The notes: a model not told the origin generated them from the sequence alone. 14,674 bases of DNA from Gallionella sp. (GCA_030690245.1 JAUYGW010000265.1:1-14674), one strand, 5' to 3'. Counted from the first letter of the stretch, positions 1 through 7,605 are shown. Numbers and translations are program-made.

Positions 1-311
1 AGGACGTGTTCATCAACGCGGTGGGCGGCGTAAAAATCACCGAGCCGGGCGCCGACCTCGCGGTGATTCTCGCGATGGTCTCATCCCTGCGCAACAAGCC
101 GCTGCCGGAGAAGCTGGTGGTGTTTGGCGAAGTCGGGCTCGCGGGCGAAGTGCGCCCGGTGCAGCGCGGCCAGGAGCGACTGCGCGAAGCCGCCAAGCTG
201 GGTTTTACGCAGGCCATCATCCCCAAGGCGAACGCGCCAAAACAGAAGATCGCCGGCATCGAGATCATCGCGGTGGAGCGCGGTGAAGAGGCGGTGAACC
301 GGGTGCGCTAA
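1..311 (+). CDS. radA: DNA repair protein RadA/Sms, C-terminal fragment
   Basis: This is the last ~103 codons of a gene that begins before the window; the frame is open from the first bases and ends at TAA 309-311. The translation (NAVGGVKITEPGADLAVILA, then VVFGEVGLAGEVRPV and QERLREAAKLGF) is the C-terminal Lon-protease-like domain of RadA/Sms. RadA is a RecA-like, DnaB-like branch-migration helicase that helps RecA process recombination intermediates. The zinc finger, Walker A motif and KNRFG motif that would complete the identification lie upstream, outside the window. The stop codon overlaps the left arm of a hairpin terminator, so radA looks like the end of its transcript. Confidence 0.93.
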   Translation, partial: DVFINAVGGVKITEPGADLAVILAMVSSLRNKPLPEKLVVFGEVGLAGEVRPVQRGQERLREAAKLGFTQAIIPKANAPKQKIAGIEIIAVERGEEAVNRVR

Positions 312-330
312 TGCCGCTCAACGGCATTTT
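310..330 (+). terminator. Intrinsic terminator after radA
   Basis: A perfect 7-bp inverted repeat, AATGCCG (310-316) and CGGCATT (322-328), with a 5-nt loop is followed by two more T. Together these give the short run TTTT at 327-330. The left arm overlaps the radA stop codon. The T tract is short, so termination may be partial. Confidence 0.6.
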
Positions 331-417
331 CAATGCGTCATGCAGGCTGGGAAAATCCGTGGAACTGATGCCGCTTACCGGCTGGAGAGTTTGCTTCTGC
401 CTGTTTGGGCCTTTGTG

Positions 418-423
418 TATACT
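418..423 (+). promoter_or_regulatory. Candidate -10 box of the GGDEF gene
   Basis: TATACT matches the sigma-70 -10 consensus at five of six positions and lies about 32 bp before the chosen ATG (456), behind the radA terminator. No convincing -35 hexamer sits at 16-18 bp; TTGCTT (391-396) is 21 bp away. The call rests on the -10 box and on the need for a promoter after the terminator. Confidence 0.35.
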
Positions 424-455
424 TAACCGATTGCAAAATAATAAAGGTTGCGACG

Positions 456-1442
456 ATGACTATTCCTGATAGCACGCTGCTGGAACGGAACAAGTTGTTC
501 CGGGATATTGGCCTGGAGAGCGTTGAGCATATCCTGAAAGACTGTCAGGTAACCACCCTGAAAAGCGGCGCGACGCTGCTGGAAGCCGGTCAGGAGAACA
601 CCTCGCTCTATCTGGTGCTCGATGGCGAACTCCGCGTCTATCTGAACGGGCGGGGCCAGCCTGTGCATGCCGTACTGGGGGCAGGTGAATGTGTCGGCGA
701 GCTGTCGCTGATCGATGGCGGAAATAGTGCGGCGCTGGTCATTGCGGCGCGGGATACGCGCATGCTGGTGGTGCCGCATGAGCTGGTCTGGGCCATGGTG
801 GATAACTCGAATGGCATTGCCCGCAACTTGCTGGCTATTCTTGCCGGCCGCATCCGCAACGATAACCTGCTGCAGGTGACGACATCTGAACCCAGCCTCG
901 AATTCGAAGTGGCCGCCCATATCGATACGCTGACGGGATTGCACAACAAGAACTGGATGGGCGAGGCGTTCTACCGCATGGCGCAGCGTTGTGAGCGCAG
1001 CGGGATGCCGCTCTTCCTGCTGGTGGCGGACATCGATCGCTTCAAGGATTTTAATGATAACAACGGCCATCTTGCTGGCGACAGCGTCCTGAAGGGAGTG
1101 GCGCGAATCATGGCGACAAACCTGAGGCCGCATGATTTATTGGGGCACCTGGGCGGCGACAGATTTGCCGTACTGTTGCCGGAAAAATCGTCCGATGGAG
1201 CCATGAAAATGGCCGAGCGCCTGCGCGAGGCGGTTACGGTGCCTGTGTTGCGCATGGATAAAAGCAGCGCGGCTGACAACGCCCAGGCAACGCTAGCGGA
1301 GCATGTCACGGTTTCGCTCGGCGTTGCTGCGGTGCTGCCCGGCGACACGCTGGATTCGGTGCTGGCAGCCGCCGATGGAGCGCTTCATCAGGCCAAGACG
1401 GACGGGCGCAACCTAGTGAAGATGGCGGCGGCGCACCGTTGA
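456..1442 (+). CDS. Cyclic-nucleotide-binding-domain / degenerate GGDEF protein
   Basis: 328 residues. Residues ~20-130 form a Crp-type cyclic-nucleotide-binding domain (LYLVLDGELRVYL, GECVGELSLIDGG), and residues ~155-325 form a GGDEF domain. The substrate-site motif DIDRFKDFNDNNGHLAGD (192-209) is intact. The signature reads GGDRF (233-237): the usual Glu at the fourth position is Arg, and the Arg usually found just before it is His. RPHD at 224-227, five residues ahead of the signature, matches the RxxD inhibitory c-di-GMP-binding site. The protein may therefore be a weak cyclase or a c-di-GMP sensor (inference). No membrane segment is seen, so it is probably cytosolic. ATG 456 was chosen because AAAGG (443-447) sits 8 nt upstream. 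An in-frame TTG at 405 has no such site and lies ahead of the candidate -10 box. The N-domain ligand cannot be read from the sequence. Confidence 0.85.
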   Translation: MTIPDSTLLERNKLFRDIGLESVEHILKDCQVTTLKSGATLLEAGQENTSLYLVLDGELRVYLNGRGQPVHAVLGAGECVGELSLIDGGNSAALVIAARDTRMLVVPHELVWAMVDNSNGIARNLLAILAGRIRNDNLLQVTTSEPSLEFEVAAHIDTLTGLHNKNWMGEAFYRMAQRCERSGMPLFLLVADIDRFKDFNDNNGHLAGDSVLKGVARIMATNLRPHDLLGHLGGDRFAVLLPEKSSDGAMKMAERLREAVTVPVLRMDKSSAADNAQATLAEHVTVSLGVAAVLPGDTLDSVLAAADGALHQAKTDGRNLVKMAAAHR

Positions 1443-1466
1443 GCGGGGCCTAACGGCGCGTCCGGC

Positions 1467-1497
1467 TTTACGGGCAGATGCAAGCTGCAACGATAAT
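1467..1497 (+). promoter_or_regulatory. Weak candidate promoter before fadE
   Basis: TTTACG (1467-1472) and GATAAT (1492-1497) resemble -35 and -10 boxes but are 19 bp apart, which is suboptimal. Transcription would start only about 10 nt before the GTG at 1513, leaving almost no leader. It is listed because no other promoter is visible in the 70-bp gap. Confidence 0.22.
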
Positions 1498-1512
1498 AAT
1501 GGGGGCGGGACG

Positions 1513-3954
1513 GTGGTAATTCTGATGCTTGTGGCGGTACTGGTCGTATTCCTGGTGCTGGCCTTCTTCCGCGCCTCTATCACCAGTTGGGTGCTGGCGA
1601 TGATGGTGATCGTGCCGGTGGTGGCGATCCAGTCGCGCATTTCGGATGCCGCCTTGCAGGCGGTTTATCTGGCGCTGTTTCTGTTCATCGTGTTGTTCGG
1701 TATTCCCGTGTTGCGCCGCACGGTGGTCAGCGGCGCCGTCCTTAAAATCTTCCGCAAAATCCTGCCGCAAATTTCCGCTACCGAACAGGAGGCGATCGAT
1801 GCCGGCACGGTGTGGTGGGACGGCGACCTGTTCAGCGGGCATCCCGACTGGAACAAATTGCTGGCCTTCCCCAAATGCGGGTTGAGCGCGGCGGAGCAAG
1901 CCTTCCTGGACAATGAAGTCGAGCAACTGTGCGCGATGCTGGACGATTGGGACATCACCCACAGGCGCGCCGATATGCCGCCAGAAGTCTGGCAGTTCAT
2001 GAAGATCAAGGGCTTCTTCGGCATGATCATCCCGAAACGCTACGGTGGCCTGGAGTTCTCCGCACAGGCGCATTCGGCGGTGGTGAGCAAGGTGGCTTCG
2101 CGCAGCGGCACGGCGGCGGTAACGGTGATGGTGCCGAATTCGCTGGGGCCCGCCGAACTGCTGTTGCATTACGGCACGGATGAGCAAAAGGAAAAATATC
2201 TGCATCGTCTGGCGTATGGCCTGGAAGTGCCGTGTTTCGCGCTGACCGGCCCGTTCGCCGGGTCGGATGCCGGCGCGATCCCCGATTTCGGCGAGGTGTG
2301 TTACGGCGAATTCGCCGGGCGGAAAAACGTGCTGGGCGTCCGCCTGACCTGGGAGAAACGCTACATCACGCTGGCGCCGGTGGCGACGCTGCTCGGTCTG
2401 GCATTCAAGCTGTATGACCCGGAGCGCTTGCTGGGCGGAGAAACCGATCGCGGCATCACGCTTGCGCTGATTCCCACCGACACGCCGGGCGTGAAGATCG
2501 GCCGCCGCCACTTTCCGCTGAACTCCGCGTTCCTGAACGGCCCGACGCAAGGCCGGGAAGTGTTCGTCCCGATGGACTGCATCATCGGCGGCACATCGCG
2601 CATCGGGCAGGGCTGGCGCATGCTGATGGAATGCCTGGCGGCGGGGCGCTCGATTTCGCTGCCCGCCAGCAGCATCGGCGGCATGAAGCTGGCGGCGCGC
2701 ACCAGCGGCGCCTACAGTCGGGTGCGCAAACAGTTCAAGACGCCGATCGGCAAATTCGAAGGCGTGGAAGAGCCGCTGGCGCGCATCGGCGCGCATACCT
2801 ACATGATCGATGCGGCGCGCCGGTTCACCGCTTTGGCGGTCGACCTGGGCGAGAAGCCGTCGGTGATTTCCGCGATCGTCAAATACCACGCCACCGAGCG
2901 CGGGCGCATCGTCATCAACGACGCGATGGACGTGCATGGCGGCAAGGGCATCTGCCTCGGCCCGGATAACTATCTGGCGCGCGATTACCAGCAGACGCCG
3001 ATCGGCATCACCGTGGAAGGCGCGAATATCCTGACGCGCAGCATGATCATCTTCGGCCAGGGCGCGATCCGTTCTCATCCTTACGTGCTGAAAGAGATTG
3101 CGGCGGCGCACGACCAGAACCACCAGCGCGCGCTGCATCAGTTCGACGAAGCCTTGTTCGGCCACATCAGTTTCGCGCTGGGCAACGCGGCGCGCAGCTT
3201 CGTGTTCGCGCTGTCCGGCGGGCGCGGCATCCCGGCGCCGCCGGGCGACGAAACCCGCCGCTACTACCAGCAATTGACGCGCTTCTCCGCATCATTTGCC
3301 CTGAGCGCGGATGTGGCGATGGCGGTCTTGGGCGGTTCGCTGAAGCGGCGCGAGAAAATTTCCGCGCGCCTGGGCGATGTGCTGAGCATGCTGTATCTGT
3401 GCTCGGCGGCGCTGAAACGCTTCGAGGACGACGGCCGCCCCGCTGAAGACCTGCCGCTGCTGCATTGGGCGATACAGGATGCGCTGTACCAGACCCAGCA
3501 AGCCTTCGGCGGTGTGATCCGGAACTTCCCGAACGCCCCGGTGCGCTGGTTGCTGGGCGCGCTGATTTTCCCGCTGGGCATGCGTTTATCCCCGCCTGCC
3601 GACCACCTCGGCCACCAAATCGCCACGTTGCTGATGCTGCCCGGCGCGGCGCGCGACCGCCTGACCGCCGGGATGTATCTACCGACCGACGAACAGGACG
3701 CGGTGGGCGCGCTGGAAGCGGCGCTCGCCAGCACGCTGCTGTGCGAGCCGATGCAGGCCGAACTGGAAAAGGCGCGCAAGACCGGCCAACTGAGCGCGCT
3801 GGAAGAATTGCCGCGCATCGCCGAGGCGCACGACAAAGGCATCATCACGGCGGAACAGGCGCTGCTGCTGGAACGCGATTACGCGCTGCGCCGCAAGGTC
3901 ATCATGGTGGACGATTTCGCGCCGGAGGAGTTGCCGGCGGGAAGCAAATCCTGA
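1513..3954 (+). CDS. fadE: Acyl-CoA dehydrogenase, FadE type
   Basis: 813 residues, the usual length of the long FadE family (about 814 in E. coli). It catalyses the first, FAD-dependent step of beta-oxidation, acyl-CoA to trans-2-enoyl-CoA. Residues ~1-70 are strongly hydrophobic, with two or three membrane-associated helices as in FadE. FadE landmarks follow in order: TVWWDGDLFSGHPDWNKL, GFFGMIIPKRYGGLEFSAQA, VPNSLGPAELLLHYGTDEQK, GSDAGAIPDFG, KRYITLAPVATLLGLAFKLY, GRRHFPLN and ITVEGANILTRSMIIFGQGA. The Glu in VEGANIL (residue 502) is at the position expected for the catalytic base. The GTG start is preferred because the N-terminus (MVILMLVAVLVV) then lines up with the family's hydrophobic start. 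ATG 1525 is the alternative, and neither has a strong Shine-Dalgarno. This gene heads the fad cluster. Confidence 0.95.
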   Translation: MVILMLVAVLVVFLVLAFFRASITSWVLAMMVIVPVVAIQSRISDAALQAVYLALFLFIVLFGIPVLRRTVVSGAVLKIFRKILPQISATEQEAIDAGTVWWDGDLFSGHPDWNKLLAFPKCGLSAAEQAFLDNEVEQLCAMLDDWDITHRRADMPPEVWQFMKIKGFFGMIIPKRYGGLEFSAQAHSAVVSKVASRSGTAAVTVMVPNSLGPAELLLHYGTDEQKEKYLHRLAYGLEVPCFALTGPFAGSDAGAIPDFGEVCYGEFAGRKNVLGVRLTWEKRYITLAPVATLLGLAFKLYDPERLLGGETDRGITLALIPTDTPGVKIGRRHFPLNSAFLNGPTQGREVFVPMDCIIGGTSRIGQGWRMLMECLAAGRSISLPASSIGGMKLAARTSGAYSRVRKQFKTPIGKFEGVEEPLARIGAHTYMIDAARRFTALAVDLGEKPSVISAIVKYHATERGRIVINDAMDVHGGKGICLGPDNYLARDYQQTPIGITVEGANILTRSMIIFGQGAIRSHPYVLKEIAAAHDQNHQRALHQFDEALFGHISFALGNAARSFVFALSGGRGIPAPPGDETRRYYQQLTRFSASFALSADVAMAVLGGSLKRREKISARLGDVLSMLYLCSAALKRFEDDGRPAEDLPLLHWAIQDALYQTQQAFGGVIRNFPNAPVRWLLGALIFPLGMRLSPPADHLGHQIATLLMLPGAARDRLTAGMYLPTDEQDAVGALEAALASTLLCEPMQAELEKARKTGQLSALEELPRIAEAHDKGIITAEQALLLERDYALRRKVIMVDDFAPEELPAGSKS

Positions 3955-3966
3955 AACAACGGCTAA

Positions 3967-4056
3967 ACCACGAAGAACACGAAGATCACGAAGATCACGA
4001 AGATCACGAAGTTTTTTTCTAATCGCATTCCGATGCTTCGACTTTATCTTCGTGGT
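3967..4056. repeat. Intergenic CACGAAGAT tandem repeat with inverted ends
   Basis: ACCACGAAGA (3967-3976) is inverted at TCTTCGTGGT (4047-4056). Between the arms are several 9-bp units of the form CACGAAGAT (about 3977-4010), followed by a run of seven T (4012-4018). Repeats of this CCACGAAG form occur between genes in many proteobacteria, recalled from general knowledge. It fills most of the gap between fadE and the acyl-CoA synthetase. Folding of the whole unit, or the T run, might attenuate transcription. Confidence 0.7.
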
Positions 4057-4095
4057 GAAGTGTTTTTTCCCAGTGTGAAAGGATGAAAGGGCAAG

Positions 4096-6126
4096 ATGCA
4101 GGCACAACAAGATGATGTAATCACCCCGCAGCAGGCGGGCACGTTGCACGGGCTGTTCTTGGAGCGCGCGCGCCGCTCGCCGGACAAGGTCGCCTATCGC
4201 CATTTTAGTTCCGACATCACGCCCGCAAGCGGGCATGAGTCTTCTCTGAAACTTCGTTTTCAGCAGAATGTCTGGCGCGACATCACTTGGCGGGAGATGC
4301 TGGTCGAAGTGGCGCGCTGGCAGGCGGCGCTGGCCGGCTTGGGATTACAGCGCGGCGACCGCGTCGCGATCATGCTGCGCAACTGCCCGTGCTGGATGAT
4401 GTTCGACCAGGCGGCGATGTCGCTGGGGCTGGTGGTCGTGCCGCTGTACACCGTGGACCGGCCGGACAACATCGCCTATATCGTCAACGATGCCGACGTG
4501 AAAGTGCTGCTGTTCGAGAACGCCGAGCAGTGGCAGGCCTTGCGCACGGTGCGCGACCGGCTCGGCGGCGTGAAGTGTTTTGTGAGCATCGACGCCTTGC
4601 GCAACGTTGCCGAGCCGCGCCTGAAATCCATCGCAGAATTTTTGCCGCCCACGGCGCAGTTGCAAGCGGGCAACCCTCACCCCAACCCTGATGAAACAAC
4701 TAGCCATTCGACTAAGCCCGCAAGCGGGCAAGTCGCTGGTTATCTCCCGCAAAGTACCCCTCTCTCTAACTCTCTCCCGCAAGCGGGAGAAAGGACAAAC
4801 GAGAAAGGCAATCTTGAACCCCCGGGCGAGGGGGCAAACGATCCGCTGCGCGGAACTTGCTCTGACGAGCTGGCCAGCATCATCTATACCTCCGGCACCA
4901 CCGGCAAACCCAAAGGCGCGATGCTGAGCCACGCGAACATGCTGACCAATGCGCACGCCTGCCTGGATACTTTTACGGTGCACGGCGACGATCTGTTTTT
5001 GTCCTTTTTGCCGCTGTCGCACACCTTCGAGCGCACGCTGGGATATTACCTGCCGGTGATGACCGGCGCCACGGTCGCATTTGCGCGTTCCATCCCGCAG
5101 TTGTCCGAGGATTTGCAAACCATCCGTCCCACCATCCTGATTTCCGTGCCGCGCATCTACGAGCGCATGTATGCGGCGATACGCGCCAAACTGGACGAAG
5201 GCTCGCCGCTCAAGCGCAAGCTGTTCCACCTGGTGGTGGAAACCGGCTGGGCGCGATTCGAGCGCGAGCAGGGGCGCGGGTCATGGAAGCCGTCGTTCAT
5301 GCTGTGGCCGCTGCTGCAAAAACTGGTGGCGCAAAAAATCCTCGATAAATTGGGCGGGCGGTTGCGCGTGGCGATCAGCGGCGGGGCAGCGCTCGCGCCG
5401 GAGATCTCGCGGGTGTTCATCGCGCTGGGATTGCCGGTGGTGCAGGGTTACGGCCTGACCGAGACCAGCCCGGTGATCAGCGGCAACCGCCTGGAGAACA
5501 ACTACCCGGACAGCGTCGGCCAGCCGATCCGCGATGTGCAGGTGCGCCTCGGCGAACAGGGCGCGCTGCTGGTGAAGGGGCCGAACGTGATGCTGGGGTA
5601 TTGGAACAACCCGGACGCGACGCGCGGCATGATAGACACAGAAGGCTGGCTGAACACCGGCGACGTCGCGCATGTTTCCAGCACTGGCCATCTCTACATC
5701 ACCGGGCGCATCAAGGACATCATCGTCATGTCGAACGGCGAAAAAGTGCCGCCGAGCGACATGGAGATCGCGCTGCTGCACGACCCGCTGTTCGACCAGG
5801 TGATGGTGTTCGGCGAGGCGCATCCCTACCTGGTCGTGCTGGCGGTGCTCAATGCCGAGGCGTGGCAGCATTTCGCGCAGGAGATCGGCATCCGCACCGA
5901 CATGCCGGAATCGTTGACCGACAGCCGCGTGGAGGCCAAGATATTGAGGCGCGTCGCGCGCAATTTGCGCGGCTTCCCGGGCTATGCCAAGGTGAACCGC
6001 GTGCTGCTGCTGCGCGAGCCGTGGAGCGTCGAGAATGGCCTGCTGACGCCGACCCTGAAGATCAAGCGCACCGAGATCGCGCAGCAATTCGCCGCGCAGA
6101 TCAAGCAGCTCTACGAGAGGCGCTAG
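4096..6126 (+). CDS. fadD: Long-chain acyl-CoA synthetase (AMP-forming)
   Basis: 676 residues. It activates fatty acids with ATP and CoA via an acyl-adenylate. Motifs of the adenylate-forming family in order: P-loop YTSGTTGKPKG (264-274), PLSHTFERTLGYYLP, VPRIYERMYAAI, GYGLTETSPV (Tyr452), GWLNTGDVA (517-525), TGRIKDIIVMSNGEKVPPSD and the C-terminal lysine in LTPTLKIKR (Lys655). It is of the FAA1-like type, so the fadD symbol is functional rather than strictly orthologous. ATG 4096 has AAGGG (4087-4091) 4 nt upstream. Two stretches do not look like the family: residues ~38-57 and ~190-255. Both are encoded by palindromic repeat DNA, lie outside the catalytic motifs and keep the frame, so activity is plausibly retained. 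The gene ends 2 bp before the thioesterase start, indicating co-translation. Confidence 0.92.
   Translation: MQAQQDDVITPQQAGTLHGLFLERARRSPDKVAYRHFSSDITPASGHESSLKLRFQQNVWRDITWREMLVEVARWQAALAGLGLQRGDRVAIMLRNCPCWMMFDQAAMSLGLVVVPLYTVDRPDNIAYIVNDADVKVLLFENAEQWQALRTVRDRLGGVKCFVSIDALRNVAEPRLKSIAEFLPPTAQLQAGNPHPNPDETTSHSTKPASGQVAGYLPQSTPLSNSLPQAGERTNEKGNLEPPGEGANDPLRGTCSDELASIIYTSGTTGKPKGAMLSHANMLTNAHACLDTFTVHGDDLFLSFLPLSHTFERTLGYYLPVMTGATVAFARSIPQLSEDLQTIRPTILISVPRIYERMYAAIRAKLDEGSPLKRKLFHLVVETGWARFEREQGRGSWKPSFMLWPLLQKLVAQKILDKLGGRLRVAISGGAALAPEISRVFIALGLPVVQGYGLTETSPVISGNRLENNYPDSVGQPIRDVQVRLGEQGALLVKGPNVMLGYWNNPDATRGMIDTEGWLNTGDVAHVSSTGHLYITGRIKDIIVMSNGEKVPPSDMEIALLHDPLFDQVMVFGEAHPYLVVLAVLNAEAWQHFAQEIGIRTDMPESLTDSRVEAKILRRVARNLRGFPGYAKVNRVLLLREPWSVENGLLTPTLKIKRTEIAQQFAAQIKQLYERR
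4206..4265 (+). repeat. In-frame palindromic insert 1 in the acyl-CoA synthetase gene
   Basis: This segment encodes about 20 extra residues (SSDITPASGHESSLKLRFQQ) between the N-terminal VAYRHF and VWRDITWREM, where the family normally runs on with a short loop. Its core is the hairpin GCCCGC-AA-GCGGGC (4221-4234), extended by TCA/TGA pairs (4217-4238) with one mismatch. The same 14-bp core recurs at 4716-4729 in this gene. The exact ends are estimated. Confidence 0.6.
4664..4850 (+). repeat. In-frame palindromic insert 2 in the acyl-CoA synthetase gene
   Basis: A compound insert of repeat DNA just before the ATP-binding P-loop, encoding roughly residues 190-252, rich in Pro, Ser, Gly and Asn. 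It contains GCCCGC-AA-GCGGGC (4716-4729), a CT-rich tract (4757-4772), the hairpin TCTCCCGC-AA-GCGGGAGA (4773-4790), and the tail AACGAGAAAGGCAATCTT (4798-4815), which is found exactly at 12955-12972. A C5/G5 hairpin follows (about 4818-4834). The frame stays open throughout. The boundaries are approximate. Confidence 0.75.
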
Positions 6127-6128
6127 CC

Positions 6129-6533
6129 ATGAGTGAAGACCAGCCGCAAACCACGACATTGCCGCAGCGCGAACCGACCCTGCGCATGGCCGCGATGCCT
6201 TCCGATTGCAACTACAACGGCGACGTGTTCGGCGGCTGGATCATGGGGCAGGTGGATATCGCCGGCAGCGTTCTCGCATTGAACCGCGCCAAGGGAAGGG
6301 TGGTGACCGTCGCGGTGAATTCCTTCATTTTCAAGCAGCCGCTGTTCATGGGCGACGTGGTGAGCTTTTATGCGCACATCGTCAAGGTCGGGCGCACCTC
6401 GATCACCGTGAATGTCGAGGTGTATGCGCAACGCGATCCGGAGCGGCCGACCTGCGTGAAAGTGACCGAGGCGACGCTGACCTACGTGGCGGTCGACGAG
6501 AACCGCAAGCCGCGCGTCGTGCCTGCGTTGTAG
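6129..6533 (+). CDS. Acyl-CoA thioesterase, hotdog fold (YciA/ACOT type)
   Basis: 134 residues, a normal length for a single-hotdog thioesterase. It hydrolyses acyl-CoA to free acid and CoA. The signature NYNGDVFGGWIMGQVDIAG (28-46) carries the Asp (residue 43) that corresponds to the catalytic Asp of the YciA family. VTVAVNSFIFKQPLFMGD and the later VTEATLTYVAVDE are also typical. No signal peptide is seen, so it is cytosolic. The start lies 2 bp after the synthetase stop, so it belongs to the fad operon, where it may relieve CoA trapping or reset acyl-CoA levels (inference). Chain-length preference cannot be read from the sequence. Confidence 0.9.
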   Translation: MSEDQPQTTTLPQREPTLRMAAMPSDCNYNGDVFGGWIMGQVDIAGSVLALNRAKGRVVTVAVNSFIFKQPLFMGDVVSFYAHIVKVGRTSITVNVEVYAQRDPERPTCVKVTEATLTYVAVDENRKPRVVPAL

Positions 6534-6550
6534 GTCGGGTTTAACCCGAC
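6534..6550. repeat. GTCGGGTT-T-AACCCGAC palindrome
   Basis: A perfect 17-nt palindrome directly after the thioesterase stop; the TAG stop itself is part of the TAGGTCGGGT motif. Repeats of this TAGGTCGGGTT kind are common dispersed elements in proteobacteria (general knowledge). It is one of the distinct palindrome families here and may act as a weak stem-loop between the thioesterase and fadB cistrons. Confidence 0.65.
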
Positions 6551-6597
6551 ATGGCGATGGTGCGGATGCCCAATGGAACAATAACCAAGAGGTCGTT

Positions 6598-7563
6598 ATG
6601 AGCACGAATTTCCAGGTACGCAAGGTTGCGGTGCTCGGTGCAGGCGTGATGGGTGCGCAGATCGCCGCGCATCTGGTCAACGCCAATGTGCCGACCATCC
6701 TGTTCGATCTTCCGGCGCGCGAGGGCGAACCGAATGGCATCGTCAACAAGGCGCTGGAAGGCCTGAAGAAGCTCGACCCCAGCCCGCTGGCCAGCCCCGC
6801 GAAAGTGCAGTTCATCGCCGCAGCGAATTACGACCAGCATCTCGACCAGTTGCACGACTGCGACCTGGTGATCGAGGCGATCGCCGAGCGCATCGACTGG
6901 AAGTCCGACCTGTACCGCAAGGTCGCGCCGCACCTGGGTTCGCAAACCATCTTCGCCAGCAACACCTCCGGCCTGTCGATCAACCAACTCGCCGCAGCTT
7001 TCCCGGAGAACCTGCGGCACCGCTTTTGCGGCATCCATTTCTTCAATCCGCCGCGCTACATGCACCTGGTCGAACTGATTCCCTGCGCGCAGACCGAAGC
7101 GTCGCTGCTCGACCAGCTGGAGACCTTCCTCGTCTCCACGCTCGGCAAGGGCGTGGTGCGCGCCAAGGACACGCCCAACTTCATCGCCAACCGCATCGGC
7201 GTATTCTCCATGCTCGCCACCAAACACCACGCGCAGCAGTTCAATCTCGGCTTCGACACCGTGGATGCGCTGACCGGGCGCTATCTCGGCCGCCCCAAGA
7301 GCGCCACCTTCCGCACGCTGGACGTGGTCGGGCTGGACGTGTTCGCGCACGTGGTCAACACGATGCGCGAGAACCTCACCGACGACCCGTGGCACAAGCA
7401 TTTCGAACTGCCCGGCTGGCTTGACCGCCTAGTCGGCGAGGGCGCGCTGGGGCAGAAAACCAAGAAGGGCATCTACCAGAAGATCGGTAAGGACATCCAC
7501 GTGCTCGACCTGCACACCGACGCCTACCGCCTCTCCGACAGCAATATCGACGACGGCGTGTAA
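6598..7563 (+). CDS. fadB: 3-hydroxyacyl-CoA dehydrogenase part of an interrupted FadB-like protein
   Basis: 321 residues up to the TAA at 7561. It oxidises L-3-hydroxyacyl-CoA to 3-ketoacyl-CoA with NAD+. The Rossmann motif GAGVMG is at 14-19, the catalytic His is in GIHFFNP (His147), NTSGLSINQL precedes it, and TPNFIANRIG marks the start of the C-terminal domain. AAGAGG (6587-6592) sits 5 nt before the ATG. The dehydrogenase N-domain and first C-terminal domain look complete. In this family the chain normally continues without a break into a second dehydrogenase-like segment and an enoyl-CoA hydratase domain, and that sequence follows here in the same frame. The first half alone might fold and work as a dehydrogenase, but channelling would be lost. 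Confidence 0.88.
   Translation: MSTNFQVRKVAVLGAGVMGAQIAAHLVNANVPTILFDLPAREGEPNGIVNKALEGLKKLDPSPLASPAKVQFIAAANYDQHLDQLHDCDLVIEAIAERIDWKSDLYRKVAPHLGSQTIFASNTSGLSINQLAAAFPENLRHRFCGIHFFNPPRYMHLVELIPCAQTEASLLDQLETFLVSTLGKGVVRAKDTPNFIANRIGVFSMLATKHHAQQFNLGFDTVDALTGRYLGRPKSATFRTLDVVGLDVFAHVVNTMRENLTDDPWHKHFELPGWLDRLVGEGALGQKTKKGIYQKIGKDIHVLDLHTDAYRLSDSNIDDGV
7561..7563 (+). other. In-frame TAA splitting fadB
   Basis: The frame from ATG 6598 reads SNIDDGV-stop-DILRERDWAKKL and then continues, still in frame, to 9138. The residues on both sides match the FadB-like family, with no gap or overlap, so a single base change (such as CAA Gln to TAA) or a sequence error explains it better than an indel. Nothing visible supports readthrough. 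Confidence 0.85.
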
Positions 7564-7605
7564 GACATCCTGCGCGAACGCGACTGGGCGAAGAAGCTCG
7601 CCGCG

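Noticed and set aside
405..455. TTG start for the GGDEF protein
   Set aside because: No ribosome site, and it lies ahead of the candidate -10 box; ATG 456 has AAAGG at good spacing.
1468..3273. 601-codon open frame on the minus strand opposite fadE
   Set aside because: It mirrors GC-rich fadE codons, has low-complexity Arg/His/Ala-rich content and resembles no family.
3967..4010. Possible CRISPR array in the CACGAAGAT repeats
   Set aside because: Units are 9 bp and directly adjacent, with no spacers and no cas genes.
7561..7563. Recoding of the fadB stop as selenocysteine or pyrrolysine
   Set aside because: The codon is TAA, which is used for neither residue, and no recoding structure is apparent.
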